Under the pieces are notes generated by a model that was not told where the DNA came from, ran no database searches, and saw only the letters and a list, made by a program, of their open reading frames with translations. The translations under genes and the position numbers were made by a program. 64,000 nucleotides of DNA from Frigoriglobus tundricola (GTDB lineage Bacteria > Planctomycetota > Planctomycetia > Gemmatales > Gemmataceae): assembly GCF_013128195.2 (NCBI RefSeq), contig NZ_CP053452.2, positions 9,362,001 through 9,426,000 on the forward strand, written 5' to 3'. Below are positions 54,777-63,986 of this stretch, piece by piece. The first letter of the stretch is position 1; every line of letters begins with the position of its first letter.

Positions 54777-56033
54777 ATGCACGCCATCCTCGCCACTATG
54801 GGCACCGACGGGGACGTGTTCCCACACATCGGCCTCGGGGGCGTGTTACGGGAACGCGGGCACCGGGTGACGCTCGCGGCGCCGGAGACGTACCGCGAAC
54901 GGGGGCTCGCGGCCGGTCTTGAGTTCTGCCCGCTCGTGACGAGAGAAGAGGTCGGCCGGATGCTCGCCGACCCCGACCTCTGGCACCCGCTCAAGAGCGG
55001 ACAAATGATGGCCCGCTGGGGCGGCCCGATGATCCCCCGCCAGTTCGCGGCACTTGCCGACCGCGTGCGTGGTCCGAACACGGTCCTGGTCGCCAATCCC
55101 GGCGTTCTCGCCGCACGCGTGCTTCAAGAGAAGCTCGGGGTTCCGACCGCCTCCTTGCTCCTGCAACCCGGCCTTCTGCCGAGTTGTTGTGCGCCCCCCG
55201 AAATGCCGGGCGGGTTAACCCTCCCGACGTGGTCCCCGCAATGGCTCCGCAGCGTGTACTGGTGGTCGATTGACAAAGCCGGGCACGTGCTGATCGCGCG
55301 GGCACTGAACCGCTTTCGTGCAACGCTGGGCATGGCGCCGGTCCGCCGGTTGTTCCGCTGGTGGCTGTCTCCGGACCTGGTAATCGGGCTCTTTCCCGAC
55401 TGGTATGCGCCGCCGCAACCCGACTGGCCGGTCCAAATGCGCCTCGTCGGCTTCGGCCGGTACGACGGGGTGAAGAGCGAACTCCCCGCCGACGTCCGCA
55501 CGTTCTGCCTGTCCGATCGGCCCCCGGTGGTGTTCACCCTCGGCACCGGCATGGCACACGCCGCCAGATTCTTCCGGTCGGCCGTCGCCGCGTGCGCGGC
55601 AACCGGAATGCGCGGGCTGCTCCTCACCAAATATCCCGATCAGCTCCCCACCCCCCTGCCCTCCTCGGTTCGGCACTGCGCGTTCGCCCCGTTCCGGCAG
55701 TTGCTCCCGCTGTGCGGAGCGATGGTTCACCACGGCGGGGTGGGAACCACGGCCGCGGCGCTGGAAGCCGGGTGCCCGCAACTCGTCGTCCCACTGGCGT
55801 GGGACCAGCCTGACAACGCGGCCCGGATCGTGCGAATGGGCGTGGGCCTCTCGCTCGGTCGGCGACAGCGGACCACCGGACACATCGCGCGGGCGCTGGC
55901 TCGGCTCACCGCACCCGCCACCGTCGCGCGGTGCCGATCGATCGCGGCGCTTGCCGGAAGGGCGAACGGGTTGGAGGTCGCTGCGGGATTGGTGGAGCGA
56001 TTGGCGCGCCACCCAGTAAACGGACGCGCATGA
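54777..56033 (+). CDS. Glycosyltransferase family 1 (MGT/UGT-like)
   Basis: A 418-residue GT-B enzyme. The ATG 54777 has CGGAGG nine bases upstream and gives MHAILATMGTDGDVFPHIGL, the usual start of macrolide- and sterol-glucosyltransferase-like proteins; upstream frame excluded. The C-terminal nucleotide-sugar site is AMVHHGGVGTTAAALEAGCP followed by VPLAWDQPDNAARI (HxGGxGT and DQP motifs). Such enzymes glycosylate lipids, carotenoids or natural products. There is no biosynthetic partner except the preceding membrane protein gene. Confidence 0.88.
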   Translation: MHAILATMGTDGDVFPHIGLGGVLRERGHRVTLAAPETYRERGLAAGLEFCPLVTREEVGRMLADPDLWHPLKSGQMMARWGGPMIPRQFAALADRVRGPNTVLVANPGVLAARVLQEKLGVPTASLLLQPGLLPSCCAPPEMPGGLTLPTWSPQWLRSVYWWSIDKAGHVLIARALNRFRATLGMAPVRRLFRWWLSPDLVIGLFPDWYAPPQPDWPVQMRLVGFGRYDGVKSELPADVRTFCLSDRPPVVFTLGTGMAHAARFFRSAVAACAATGMRGLLLTKYPDQLPTPLPSSVRHCAFAPFRQLLPLCGAMVHHGGVGTTAAALEAGCPQLVVPLAWDQPDNAARIVRMGVGLSLGRRQRTTGHIARALARLTAPATVARCRSIAALAGRANGLEVAAGLVERLARHPVNGRA

Positions 56034-56108
56034 GCCGTGACGAATCGTGGTGCGGCAGCCTCGACAGAGTGAGAGCGGCAGAAGTCGAGTGAGTCTTTGA
56101 TCGGAGTT

Positions 56109-56197
56109 ATCACGCTCCGCGTGATGTCCCGGGTCCGACGCGGTTCCGGCGGAATCGACACACGTCCGATCTCAGCGGACATCACGCGGAGCGTGAT
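56109..56197. repeat. BIME-like pair of inverted palindromes
   Basis: ATCACGCTCCGCGTGATGTCC, 21 bases at 56109-56129, and its exact complement at 56177-56197, spaced by 47 bases. Each arm is itself a small palindrome (ATCACGC, TCC, GCGTGAT). The pair sits between two convergent genes. Confidence 0.8.
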
Positions 56198-56244
56198 GAC
56201 TAGGATAGGTGACCTCACATATCCGCTATCGCCGCCACCAATTC

Positions 56245-56847
56245 TTATTGAGTTGCGAGGCTGACAAGCTCTTCAAGCTTCTGGTCGAGCATGTTCGCCG
56301 TCTGATCGACCTGGGCGTTTCCGAACTGCCCGAAGAGGGACGATGGCCGATCGTACTCGATGCAGGTCTTTCCATCGTCGGATTCGTAGATCAGCACGCG
56401 CAGCGGGGCGTACAAGCTGGCCCGCACGTCGTGCCGGGTCATCTCGACCGCGAACAACGCGTTTCCCAGGATGTACTGCACTGCCTTCCGCTTCTGGCCG
56501 ACCAGAGTCAACACCGCCCCGTGGTCGTGCGCGGCGAATATCATGAATTCACTTGGTCCGGCCATTTTCTCCAGCTTTCTCCGGGCCGCAGCGGCGTCCG
56601 CGCTCGCGAGAGCGTCCTTGGCCACCGTGGCGTCATACTTCCCCACTTGAGCGAGGAAGGCCGCCGTCGCATCCGCGTAGGGCTTGGCCGTCGTCACCTT
56701 GACGTGAGCCACCTTGATCTGCGTGACAGCTGGAGTGGTCTCCTTGGGTTCGTTCTGGGCGGCGGTGGGTACGGTGGGCCGTTCGCACCCGGTCACAAGT
56801 ACGATCACGAGCAAGACAGCAGCCGAACAAAGAAGCGGTGCGTGCAT
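56245..56847 (-). CDS. DUF302 lipoprotein
   Basis: A 200-residue protein. MHAPLLCSAAVLLVIVLVTGC is a lipoprotein signal with lipobox VTGC (Cys21). The rest fits DUF302: strands with KVAHVKVTTAKPY, ILGNALFAVEMTRHDVRASLYAPLRVLIYESDDG and the typical IEYDRPSSLFGQ followed by a helical end. DUF302 proteins are small, often periplasmic, with unknown biochemical role. It lies 54 bp after the ketoacyl synthase gene on the same strand and may be the last gene of the efflux operon. The start was chosen for the lipobox. Confidence 0.82.
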   Translation of the reverse strand: MHAPLLCSAAVLLVIVLVTGCERPTVPTAAQNEPKETTPAVTQIKVAHVKVTTAKPYADATAAFLAQVGKYDATVAKDALASADAAAARRKLEKMAGPSEFMIFAAHDHGAVLTLVGQKRKAVQYILGNALFAVEMTRHDVRASLYAPLRVLIYESDDGKTCIEYDRPSSLFGQFGNAQVDQTANMLDQKLEELVSLATQ

Positions 56848-56901
56848 GGATCTTCTCCGAGTTGTTAAAGGCCCTGGGCGCCCTCCCAAACCGTAACCCA
56901 C

Positions 56902-58200
56902 TCAGCCCCCGCTCCACCGGCTCACGACCAGCGACACGTTCTGCCCGCCGAACCCGAAGTTGTTGCTCAGGACGTGGACTACGGCCACTTCCCGGGCCTG
57001 GTTGGGCACGTAGTCCAGGTCGCAATCCGGGTCGGGCGTTTCGTAGTTGATGGTCGGAGGCAGCACGCCGTTCCGCAGAGCCATCACGCAGATGGCCAGT
57101 TCGACCCCGCCCCCAGCGGCGACCAGGTGCCCGATCATGCTCTTGCTCGACGACACCGCCAGCCGGTCAGCGGCCGGGCCGAACACCGTCCGGATCGCCC
57201 GGCTCTCGGCCGCGTCCCCGGCCGGGGTACTCGTGCCGTGGGCGTTCACGTAGCCGATCTGGTCCGCGTTCAACCCGGCGTCCCGCAGGGCGAGCCGCAT
57301 GGCCCCGGCCGCCCCCCGGCCGTCGGGCGGCGGGTCGGTCATCCGGTAGGCGTCGGCGGTCGTTCCGTACCCGGTCAACTCGGCAAGGATGTTCGCCCCC
57401 CGCCGCCGGGCGTGCTCGGACTCCTCCAGCACGACGAAGCCGGCGCCCTCCCCGAGCACGAACCCGTCCCGGTCCCGGTCGAACGGCCGGCTCGCGCGCT
57501 CGGCCGCGTCGTTGCGTTTCGAGAGGGCCGTCAGCCGGCAGAACCCGGTGACCCCGAACGGGTGGATCATGCACTGCGCCCCGCCGGCAAGCATCACGTC
57601 CGCTTCATCGGCACGGATCAGTTCGGCCGACTCACCGATCGCTTGTGCGGCGGCCGCACACGCCGTCTGACAGGTCATGTTCGGGCCGTCGAACTCGAAC
57701 TCCGCGGCCAGGTGCCCGGCCATGCGTTCGGCCTCCTGTTCGAGTTCCGCCCCCGAATCGAACCGTGTCTGTGCCGCACGGAAGAACCGGCCGGTATCCA
57801 ACGCACCCGACTCGGTGACGGCGAGCGCAATCGCTCGGACCAGGGGCGAGAAGTGCCCGCCCCCGCCCTCGGCGGCGGTGTACACGCCCCGTCGAGTCGG
57901 GTCACCGCGACCCGGCGCGAGCCCGGCTTCCGCGACCGCTTGATGGGCGGCCGCAAGAGCGAAGAGGGTGCCGCGGTCGCAGTGCCGGTAGCGATGCGGG
58001 TCCGGGATGAACGCCCCCGCGTCGAACCCGGTGACCTCTCCCGCAATGCGCGTCGGGAAGTTGCGGGCGTCGAACAACGTGATCGGTCGGACCCCGCTCC
58101 GCCCGGCCACCTGGGACGCGAACAACTCGGCCACGCCGAGTCCCGTGGGGGCAATCAGCCCCATCCCGGTCACCACCACCCGCCGTCTCGATCGGTGCAT
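56902..58200 (-). CDS. Beta-ketoacyl-ACP synthase II-like enzyme (FabF family)
   Basis: A 432-residue condensing enzyme with the full Cys-His-His set: Cys181 (MTCQTACAAAAQ), His321 (NAHGTSTPAGD) and His358 (KSMIGHLVAAGG), plus the end motif SNNFGFGGQN. It elongates acyl-ACP with malonyl-ACP in the family. No acyl carrier protein, ketoreductase or malonyltransferase gene is adjacent, so it is likely a specialised synthase and not the housekeeping FabF. It is 32 bp downstream of the MATE gene and on the same strand as the whole efflux run. Confidence 0.9.
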   Translation of the reverse strand: MHRSRRRVVVTGMGLIAPTGLGVAELFASQVAGRSGVRPITLFDARNFPTRIAGEVTGFDAGAFIPDPHRYRHCDRGTLFALAAAHQAVAEAGLAPGRGDPTRRGVYTAAEGGGGHFSPLVRAIALAVTESGALDTGRFFRAAQTRFDSGAELEQEAERMAGHLAAEFEFDGPNMTCQTACAAAAQAIGESAELIRADEADVMLAGGAQCMIHPFGVTGFCRLTALSKRNDAAERASRPFDRDRDGFVLGEGAGFVVLEESEHARRRGANILAELTGYGTTADAYRMTDPPPDGRGAAGAMRLALRDAGLNADQIGYVNAHGTSTPAGDAAESRAIRTVFGPAADRLAVSSSKSMIGHLVAAGGGVELAICVMALRNGVLPPTINYETPDPDCDLDYVPNQAREVAVVHVLSNNFGFGGQNVSLVVSRWSGG

Positions 58201-58232
58201 CTGTGCCTTCTCCGTCCTTTCCCGAAACCCGG

Positions 58233-59636
58233 TCAGCGGCGCGTGATACCGAGTTCGCGCCGGGCGACGACCACCATCACGCAGCCGTGGAGAACGAGTC
58301 CGAGCGCCATCACCCAGAAGAGCGTATCAAGACCGCAACCGAACGTGTGAACGGCCAGATACCCGCCGACCGCCGCGACCGTGAGCCGCGTGAACGCGGC
58401 GGCGAGCCCCTGAATCACACGTCCGCTCCCCTGCGTGGCGAAAAAAAGCGCGAGCCCGCTTCCGAAGCCGATGTACGCCGGGCCGACGGTTCGCAGGTAG
58501 GACGCGCCCGTCGCGAGCACCGCCGGATCGTTGGTGAACAGCCCCATCCAAACGCCCGGGACCACCGCAGCCGTCAGCCCGACGGCGGCGCCGGTTCCGG
58601 CACCGAACAGCAATCCCGCCCGTGTCGCCTGCCGCACGCGGGCGTGGTTGCCGGCCCCGACGTTCGCCCCGATCAGCGGCACCAGTGCCGACCCGACCCC
58701 GAAAACGACCGGAATCAGCAGGAACTCGAGCCGCCCGCCCATTCCGTAGCCGGCGATGGCCGCCGTTCCGAACGGAGCGACGAGCGCCGTCAGCGCGAGA
58801 AACGTCAGGTTGGACTGGATGGTATTGAACGCGCTCGGAACAGCAATTCTCAGAATCGCAGCCGTTCGGATTCGATCCGGACGGAAGTGCGCGAACGCGT
58901 CTCGGAACGGCGTGCCCGGCGAGCGGAGCGCCCGGAGCAGGAGCGCGGCGGAGACGAGGTTGTAACCGGCCACCGCGCACGCCGCCCCGGCCAGTCCCAG
59001 CCCCGGTAGCGGACCGATGCCGAAGATGAGTGCAGGAGAAACGGCGAGCGTGACGACCCCGCCGATTGCCCCAACGAAGGCCGGGTAGGAGGTGTTCCCG
59101 CTCCCCCGCAGGCAGCTCGATGCGGACTGAAACACCCAGAACGGAACCGCGCCCAGGAACAAGACATCGGAATACTGAACGGCCGCATCGAGAACCGGAC
59201 CGGTCGCGCCGAGACTCGCGAAGATTGCGCGCCCGAAGATCAGCATCACCACAGTGAATGCGACCCCGAGAAGCGTGCCGATGGCAAGTGCCGTCCCGGC
59301 CAGACGTGCCGCTTCGTCACGCCGACCGGCCCCCAGCGCACGAGCCACGGCCGAGGCCACTCCGCCGCCATACGCGCCAGCGGAGAGGGTCGTCATAAGC
59401 ATCACAAGTGGAAAGCTAAAGGAGATACCGGCCAGAGCGTCCGAACCCAGAAAGCCGATGAAGTACCCCTCGGCCGCGTTCACCACCGCTTGAAATGTCA
59501 TCAACGCGATGGTGGGCGCCGAGAGCCGGAGGAGCGTCGGCAGCACCGGCCCCTCCAGCAACAGCCGCGTGCGGTCCGGGCGCGTCGGGGTGCGGTTCGT
59601 CTCGGTCGGCGTCTCCAGCGTGGCCGAGTCCGTCAT
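58233..59636 (-). CDS. MATE family multidrug exporter
   Basis: A 467-residue 12-helix transporter. LRLSAPTIALMTFQAVVNAAEGYFIGFLG opens the first repeat and LRIAVPSAFNTIQSNLTFLALTALVAPFG the second, the twofold plan of MATE proteins; GAGRRDEAARLAGTAL and GAGNHARVRQATRAGLLFG are the paired loop motifs after helices two and eight. It couples Na+ or H+ entry to drug export across the inner membrane. Its ATG overlaps the stop of the RND gene by four bases, so it is translationally coupled to it. The substrate is unknown. Confidence 0.9.
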   Translation of the reverse strand: MTDSATLETPTETNRTPTRPDRTRLLLEGPVLPTLLRLSAPTIALMTFQAVVNAAEGYFIGFLGSDALAGISFSFPLVMLMTTLSAGAYGGGVASAVARALGAGRRDEAARLAGTALAIGTLLGVAFTVVMLIFGRAIFASLGATGPVLDAAVQYSDVLFLGAVPFWVFQSASSCLRGSGNTSYPAFVGAIGGVVTLAVSPALIFGIGPLPGLGLAGAACAVAGYNLVSAALLLRALRSPGTPFRDAFAHFRPDRIRTAAILRIAVPSAFNTIQSNLTFLALTALVAPFGTAAIAGYGMGGRLEFLLIPVVFGVGSALVPLIGANVGAGNHARVRQATRAGLLFGAGTGAAVGLTAAVVPGVWMGLFTNDPAVLATGASYLRTVGPAYIGFGSGLALFFATQGSGRVIQGLAAAFTRLTVAAVGGYLAVHTFGCGLDTLFWVMALGLVLHGCVMVVVARRELGITRR

Positions 59637-62600
59637 TTCTGACCCTCCGCGTGTGACCGATCCGATGCCACCCGATCATCGACCATCTGCCCGAACGGCA
59701 CCCGCCTATCGTCTTCAGTGTGAGTGACCGCCGGTACGGTGGTCGGCGGCTTCACGCGGAACAGAAGGACGTACAGCGCCGGCAAGTTACCGAGCGTGAG
59801 GAATGTGGCGACCGACAACCCGCCCATGATGGCGACGGCCATCGGCCCCCAGAACACGCTCCGGGTCAACGGGATCATCGCGAGAATCGCCGTGGCCGCG
59901 GTCAGCACTACCGGTCGTGCCCGTCGGACGGCCGACTCGATCACCGCGTCCCACGCCGACGCACCGGCCGCGATTTCGTGTTCGATCTGCTCGATGAGGA
60001 TGACCGAGTTCCGCATGTCCATCCCGGCCAGGGCGATCACCCCGAGCAGCGCGACGAACCCGAACGGGGCGTGGAACAAAAGGAGGAACGCCACCGCTCC
60101 GATCAACCCGAGCGGGGAGATAATGAACACCAGGAACAGCTTCTTGAACCCCTGAACCTGCGCCATGAGCAGCGTCAGCATGACGGCGATCATGACCGGG
60201 AACACGGCGAACAGCGCCTCGTTCGCCTTCTGGCTCTCCTCCACCGCCCCGCCGGTGTCGATCCGGTAGCCGGGCGGAAGTTCGGCCTTCAGCGCCTTGA
60301 GATCGACCAGAACACGTGCGGTCACGTCCGGTGCCTGGACCCCGTCGGCCACGTCCGCACGAACGGTCAGCACCGTCTCGCGGTCCCGCCGCCACCGGAT
60401 CGGCTCCTCCTGTTCGTAAGAAACCGTCGCCACCTGTGAGAGCGGCACGGCGTTCCCTGCCGGCGTGACGACCGTCAGGTCCGGAACCGAGTCGAGTTTC
60501 AACCGCTCCTCCGGAACCGCACGGGCCATCACGTCAATCAGTTCAATCCCTTCGCGGTACTGGGACACCGGCACCCCACTGAGGAGCGTTTGTAGGGTCG
60601 CCGATACGTCCTGCGGGGTCAGGCCGAGGGCGCGAGCGCGGTCCTGATCGACCCGGAGCCGAACGAGTTTGGAGGGCTCGTCCCATTCGAGTTGCGCGTC
60701 ACGCGCGTCCGGGTTGCGGCGAAGGATGTCGCGGACCCTGTGCGCGATGCCGCGCACCGTTTCCGGATCCGGGCCGACCACTCGGAACTGGACCGGGAAC
60801 CCGACCGGAGGACCGAACTCGAGTCGCACCACCCGCACACGCGAGAGGGCGAACGCCGCGTCGGTCGCGAAGCGCTCCAACAGCCGTGCGCGGAGCCGCT
60901 CACGCGCCTCGGGGCTCCGGGTCTGAATGACGAACTTCGCGAAACTCGGATCGGGGAGGTCCGGATTGAGCGCCAGGTAGAACCGCGGCGCGCCCGCCCC
61001 CGTGTAAGCGGTGAAGTGGTCAATGTCGGGGTCACCCGCCAGGATCGCCTCCAGTTTGACCACCTCGGCCTCGGTGGCGGTGAACGATGAGCCACCGGGG
61101 AGCCGGAACTCGACCATCAGTTCGTCACGAGACGACTGCGGGAAGAACTGTTTGGACACGAACCCCAGCCCGAACACCGCCGCGGCGAACATCGTCAGCG
61201 TTAGGCCCACGACCATGAGCGGATGGCGCACACAGGCGGTGATGACGGACCGGAGCAACCGGTACATGCGGGTGTGGTACGGGTCGTGGTGCCCCCGGCC
61301 GGCGTGTTCCGGGAGCAGCTTCATCCCGAGGTAGGGCGTGAAGACCACGGCCACGACCCACGAAACTATGAGCGCGATTCCGACCACCCAGAAGATGCCG
61401 CCGGCGTATTCCCCGGCCGCGGACTTCGCGAACCCGATCGGTAGGAAGCCGGCCACCGTGACGAGCGTCCCCGTGAGCATCGGGAAGGCGGACGAGGTCC
61501 AGGCGAACGTGGCCGCCGCCACGCGGTCGTACCCCTCCTCCATCTTCACGACCATCATCTCGACCGCGATGATGGCGTCGTCCACCAGCAGGCCCAGCGC
61601 GAGGATGAGCGCCCCCAGGCTGATCCGGTCGAGCGTCATACCGGCGGCGTTCATTACGATGAGAACGAACGCGAGTACGAGCGGTACGCTCAGCGCCACA
61701 ACGACCCCGGTCCGCCAGCCGAGAGAGAGGAACGTCACCAGGAGGACGATGGCCAGTGCCTCAACGAACGAGCGGATGAACTCCCCAACGGACTCCTCAA
61801 CCACGTGAGGTTGAAAGGCCACGATTTCCACCGACGCTCCGGCCGGCAGCTCGGCCCGGAGCGCTTCGAGTTCGGTCTCCAGGTCGCGGCCGAGTTTGAG
61901 TACGTTCCCCCCCGGTCTCATGGCGACCGCGACCTCGACGGCCGACTTGCCGTTGTGCCGAACCGTGAACGTGGGCGGGTCTTCGTACCCCCGCCGCACG
62001 TCCGCGATGTCGCCGACCCGGAACACCCTCCCGCCGGCATGAACCGGCACGGCCTTCACCTTATCCGCGGCGGCGAACGGCCCCTCCACCCGCACGTACA
62101 CGCGGTCGGTCGGCGTTTCGACGCTCCCGGCCGGGCTGACCACGTTCTGCCGCCCCAGGCTGTCGAACACCTGTTGCGGGGTGACACCCAGGGTCGCGAG
62201 CTTCTTGTGCGAGAACTCGACGAACACCTTCTCCGGGCGGTCCCCGACGAGGATCACCTTGTTCACGTCCTTCACCCGGAGGAGCCGCTGACGGGCGGCC
62301 CGTGCGAGCTTCTTGAGTTCGGCCGGTGTGAAGTCGGTCCCGGTGAAGGCGTACACGGCGACGTACACGTCGCCGTACTCGTCGTCGAGCTGCGGTCCGA
62401 TGACGCCTTCCGGCAACGTGTGTTTGATGTCCCCGACCTTCTTGCGCACCTGGTACCAGATGTCCGGAACGGCTTTCGGCGGCGTGTCGTTGCGGAGCTG
62501 GACCGTGATCACCGCCCGGCCCGGGAGCGTGTAGGTCCGCAGGTAGTCGAGGTACGGCGTCTCCTGGAGCTTCTCCTCGATCTTGTCGGCCACCTGGCGT

Positions 62601-62788
62601 TGAACCTCGTCGCTCGTCGCACCCGGCCAGTCCGCCGATACGACCATCGTCTTGATTGTGAACGACGGGTCTTCCGCCCGGCCCATTCCGAGGTAGGCGT
62701 ACAGGCCCGCTGCAGCGGCCGCACAAATGAGGTACAGAACGAGGGCCGGGTGCTTGACGGCCCACGCCGACAGGTTGAACGTGCTCAC
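59633..62788 (-). CDS. RND efflux permease (AcrB/MdtB-like, HAE family)
   Basis: A 1051-residue inner-membrane pump. A GTG at 62788 is chosen: GGAGGAAA lies seven bases before it and it overlaps the stop of the adaptor gene (GTGA). The first helix is VLYLICAAAAAGLYAYLG. Two large periplasmic loops follow (SADWPGATSDEVQRQVADKIEE in the first). The proton-relay segment is SLGALILALGLLVDDAIIAVEMM, with the paired aspartates in helix four. The C-terminal half has the mirror segment GFVALLGVIALAGMDMRNSVILIEQ. The missing outer-membrane channel must come from elsewhere. Confidence 0.94.
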   Translation of the reverse strand: MSTFNLSAWAVKHPALVLYLICAAAAAGLYAYLGMGRAEDPSFTIKTMVVSADWPGATSDEVQRQVADKIEEKLQETPYLDYLRTYTLPGRAVITVQLRNDTPPKAVPDIWYQVRKKVGDIKHTLPEGVIGPQLDDEYGDVYVAVYAFTGTDFTPAELKKLARAARQRLLRVKDVNKVILVGDRPEKVFVEFSHKKLATLGVTPQQVFDSLGRQNVVSPAGSVETPTDRVYVRVEGPFAAADKVKAVPVHAGGRVFRVGDIADVRRGYEDPPTFTVRHNGKSAVEVAVAMRPGGNVLKLGRDLETELEALRAELPAGASVEIVAFQPHVVEESVGEFIRSFVEALAIVLLVTFLSLGWRTGVVVALSVPLVLAFVLIVMNAAGMTLDRISLGALILALGLLVDDAIIAVEMMVVKMEEGYDRVAAATFAWTSSAFPMLTGTLVTVAGFLPIGFAKSAAGEYAGGIFWVVGIALIVSWVVAVVFTPYLGMKLLPEHAGRGHHDPYHTRMYRLLRSVITACVRHPLMVVGLTLTMFAAAVFGLGFVSKQFFPQSSRDELMVEFRLPGGSSFTATEAEVVKLEAILAGDPDIDHFTAYTGAGAPRFYLALNPDLPDPSFAKFVIQTRSPEARERLRARLLERFATDAAFALSRVRVVRLEFGPPVGFPVQFRVVGPDPETVRGIAHRVRDILRRNPDARDAQLEWDEPSKLVRLRVDQDRARALGLTPQDVSATLQTLLSGVPVSQYREGIELIDVMARAVPEERLKLDSVPDLTVVTPAGNAVPLSQVATVSYEQEEPIRWRRDRETVLTVRADVADGVQAPDVTARVLVDLKALKAELPPGYRIDTGGAVEESQKANEALFAVFPVMIAVMLTLLMAQVQGFKKLFLVFIISPLGLIGAVAFLLLFHAPFGFVALLGVIALAGMDMRNSVILIEQIEHEIAAGASAWDAVIESAVRRARPVVLTAATAILAMIPLTRSVFWGPMAVAIMGGLSVATFLTLGNLPALYVLLFRVKPPTTVPAVTHTEDDRRVPFGQMVDDRVASDRSHAEGQK

Positions 62789-63909
62789 GGCGTTTCCTCC
62801 CATCCACGCACGGTGACGGCCGGGTCGAGCTTCTGCACTCCGGCTGTGACCACCCATTGCCCGGGCTTCACGCCACTCGAGAGGACCACGGTTTCGTGTC
62901 GGTACTCCCGGACTTCGACTGCCGTGAGGGTCAGTCCTCCGGTCCGGCGGTCCACCACCCAGACGGCCGGCCGGCCGGACGTGCGGAGTAGCGACGAGAG
63001 CGGAAGGACGTATCCAGGAGCGGAACCGCCCGGCGTGAGGTGAACGGTCGCGGTCATTCCCAACGCCACCTTGAGATCAGGATTCAGGATCGTGAACCGG
63101 GCCTGATACGTACGGGTGACAGGGTCAGCGATCGGAGACAGTTCACGCAGCACGGCCGTGTAGGACTGGTTCGGGGCCGACCAGAGGGAAACCGTCGCTC
63201 GGGCCGACTGTGCGGCCATCGCCTGGTTCTCGGGGAGGCTCACCACGGCCTCCCGCTCGCCGTTCCGGGCGAGCCGTGCGACGACCTGCCCCTCGGCCAC
63301 CACCTGCCCGGCCTCAGCCGGGAGCGCCGTGATCACGCCGTCGGCGTCGGCCGTGAGGTCGCAATACGAGAGGCGGTTCCGCGCGATGGTGAGCGACTCC
63401 CTCGCGCGGTCCCGCCTACCACCGGCGCTGTCTTGACTCGAGCGGGCCTTGTCGAGGTCCGTCACGCTCCCGCCCCCACTCCGGTAGGTTCGGAGCTGCC
63501 GATCGTATTCGGCCGTTGCCTGAAGAACCTCGGCCTCGGCCGCACTCAGATCCGCTTCGGCGACCTTCACCGCGAGTCGATAGTCCGTCGGATCGAGCCG
63601 AAACAGCGTCGCGCCGGCCGCGACCCGCTGCCCGACTTCGACGTGCCGGGAGAGAATCTTGGCACCGACCCGGAACGCGAGATCGGTTTCGTACCGGGCA
63701 CGAACGATGCCGGTGTAGGTCTGCTCGCTGGAGACCGCGTCGGACGTGATTTCCTGCAACCGGACGACCTGAGGCGGGACGGTCGCCTCTCGGTGAGCGG
63801 ACGGAGCCTTCGCCAACGCGCTGCCGCTCGAGTTGAGCGCGACGGCACCACTGCCGGCCGCAAGCCCCACTGTACAGATCGCCAATAAAAGTCGCGTGCG
63901 CCGTGTCAT
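62785..63909 (-). CDS. RND periplasmic adaptor protein (HlyD/MFP family)
   Basis: A 374-residue adaptor. ATG 63909, right after GGGGGAGAG, begins a signal or anchor helix (MTRRTRLLLAICTVGLAAGSG). TYTGIVRARYETDLAFRVG and LSRHVEVGQRVAAGATLFRLD form the split lipoyl domain, a coiled-coil hairpin follows (AEADLSAAEAEVLQATAEYDRQL), then the beta-barrel domain (NQSYTAVLRELSPIADPVTRTYQARF) and the membrane-proximal domain. It links the RND pump to an outer-membrane channel. First gene of the operon; the presumed operator lies about 60 bp upstream. Confidence 0.92.
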   Translation of the reverse strand: MTRRTRLLLAICTVGLAAGSGAVALNSSGSALAKAPSAHREATVPPQVVRLQEITSDAVSSEQTYTGIVRARYETDLAFRVGAKILSRHVEVGQRVAAGATLFRLDPTDYRLAVKVAEADLSAAEAEVLQATAEYDRQLRTYRSGGGSVTDLDKARSSQDSAGGRRDRARESLTIARNRLSYCDLTADADGVITALPAEAGQVVAEGQVVARLARNGEREAVVSLPENQAMAAQSARATVSLWSAPNQSYTAVLRELSPIADPVTRTYQARFTILNPDLKVALGMTATVHLTPGGSAPGYVLPLSSLLRTSGRPAVWVVDRRTGGLTLTAVEVREYRHETVVLSSGVKPGQWVVTAGVQKLDPAVTVRGWEETP

Positions 63910-63970
63910 CTCTCCCCCTGTGTGTCGGTACAAACCGAGTCCATTCGAGTCACACCCAAGGTGCCCATTT

Positions 63971-63986
63971 AGTTGCATATACAACT
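63971..63986. promoter_or_regulatory. Palindrome resembling a MarR/TetR-type operator ahead of the efflux operon
   Basis: AGTTGCATATACAACT: 16 bases, symmetric except for one pair (positions 6 and 11), in the AT-rich region before the adaptor gene. Length and AT centre fit MarR- or TetR-family operators; such a regulator may lie just beyond the window. Pattern recognition only. Confidence 0.4.

Noticed and set aside
59720-60439. Rightward frames opposite the RND pump
   Set aside because: Arg/His/Asp-rich shadow sequence opposite conserved pump helices.
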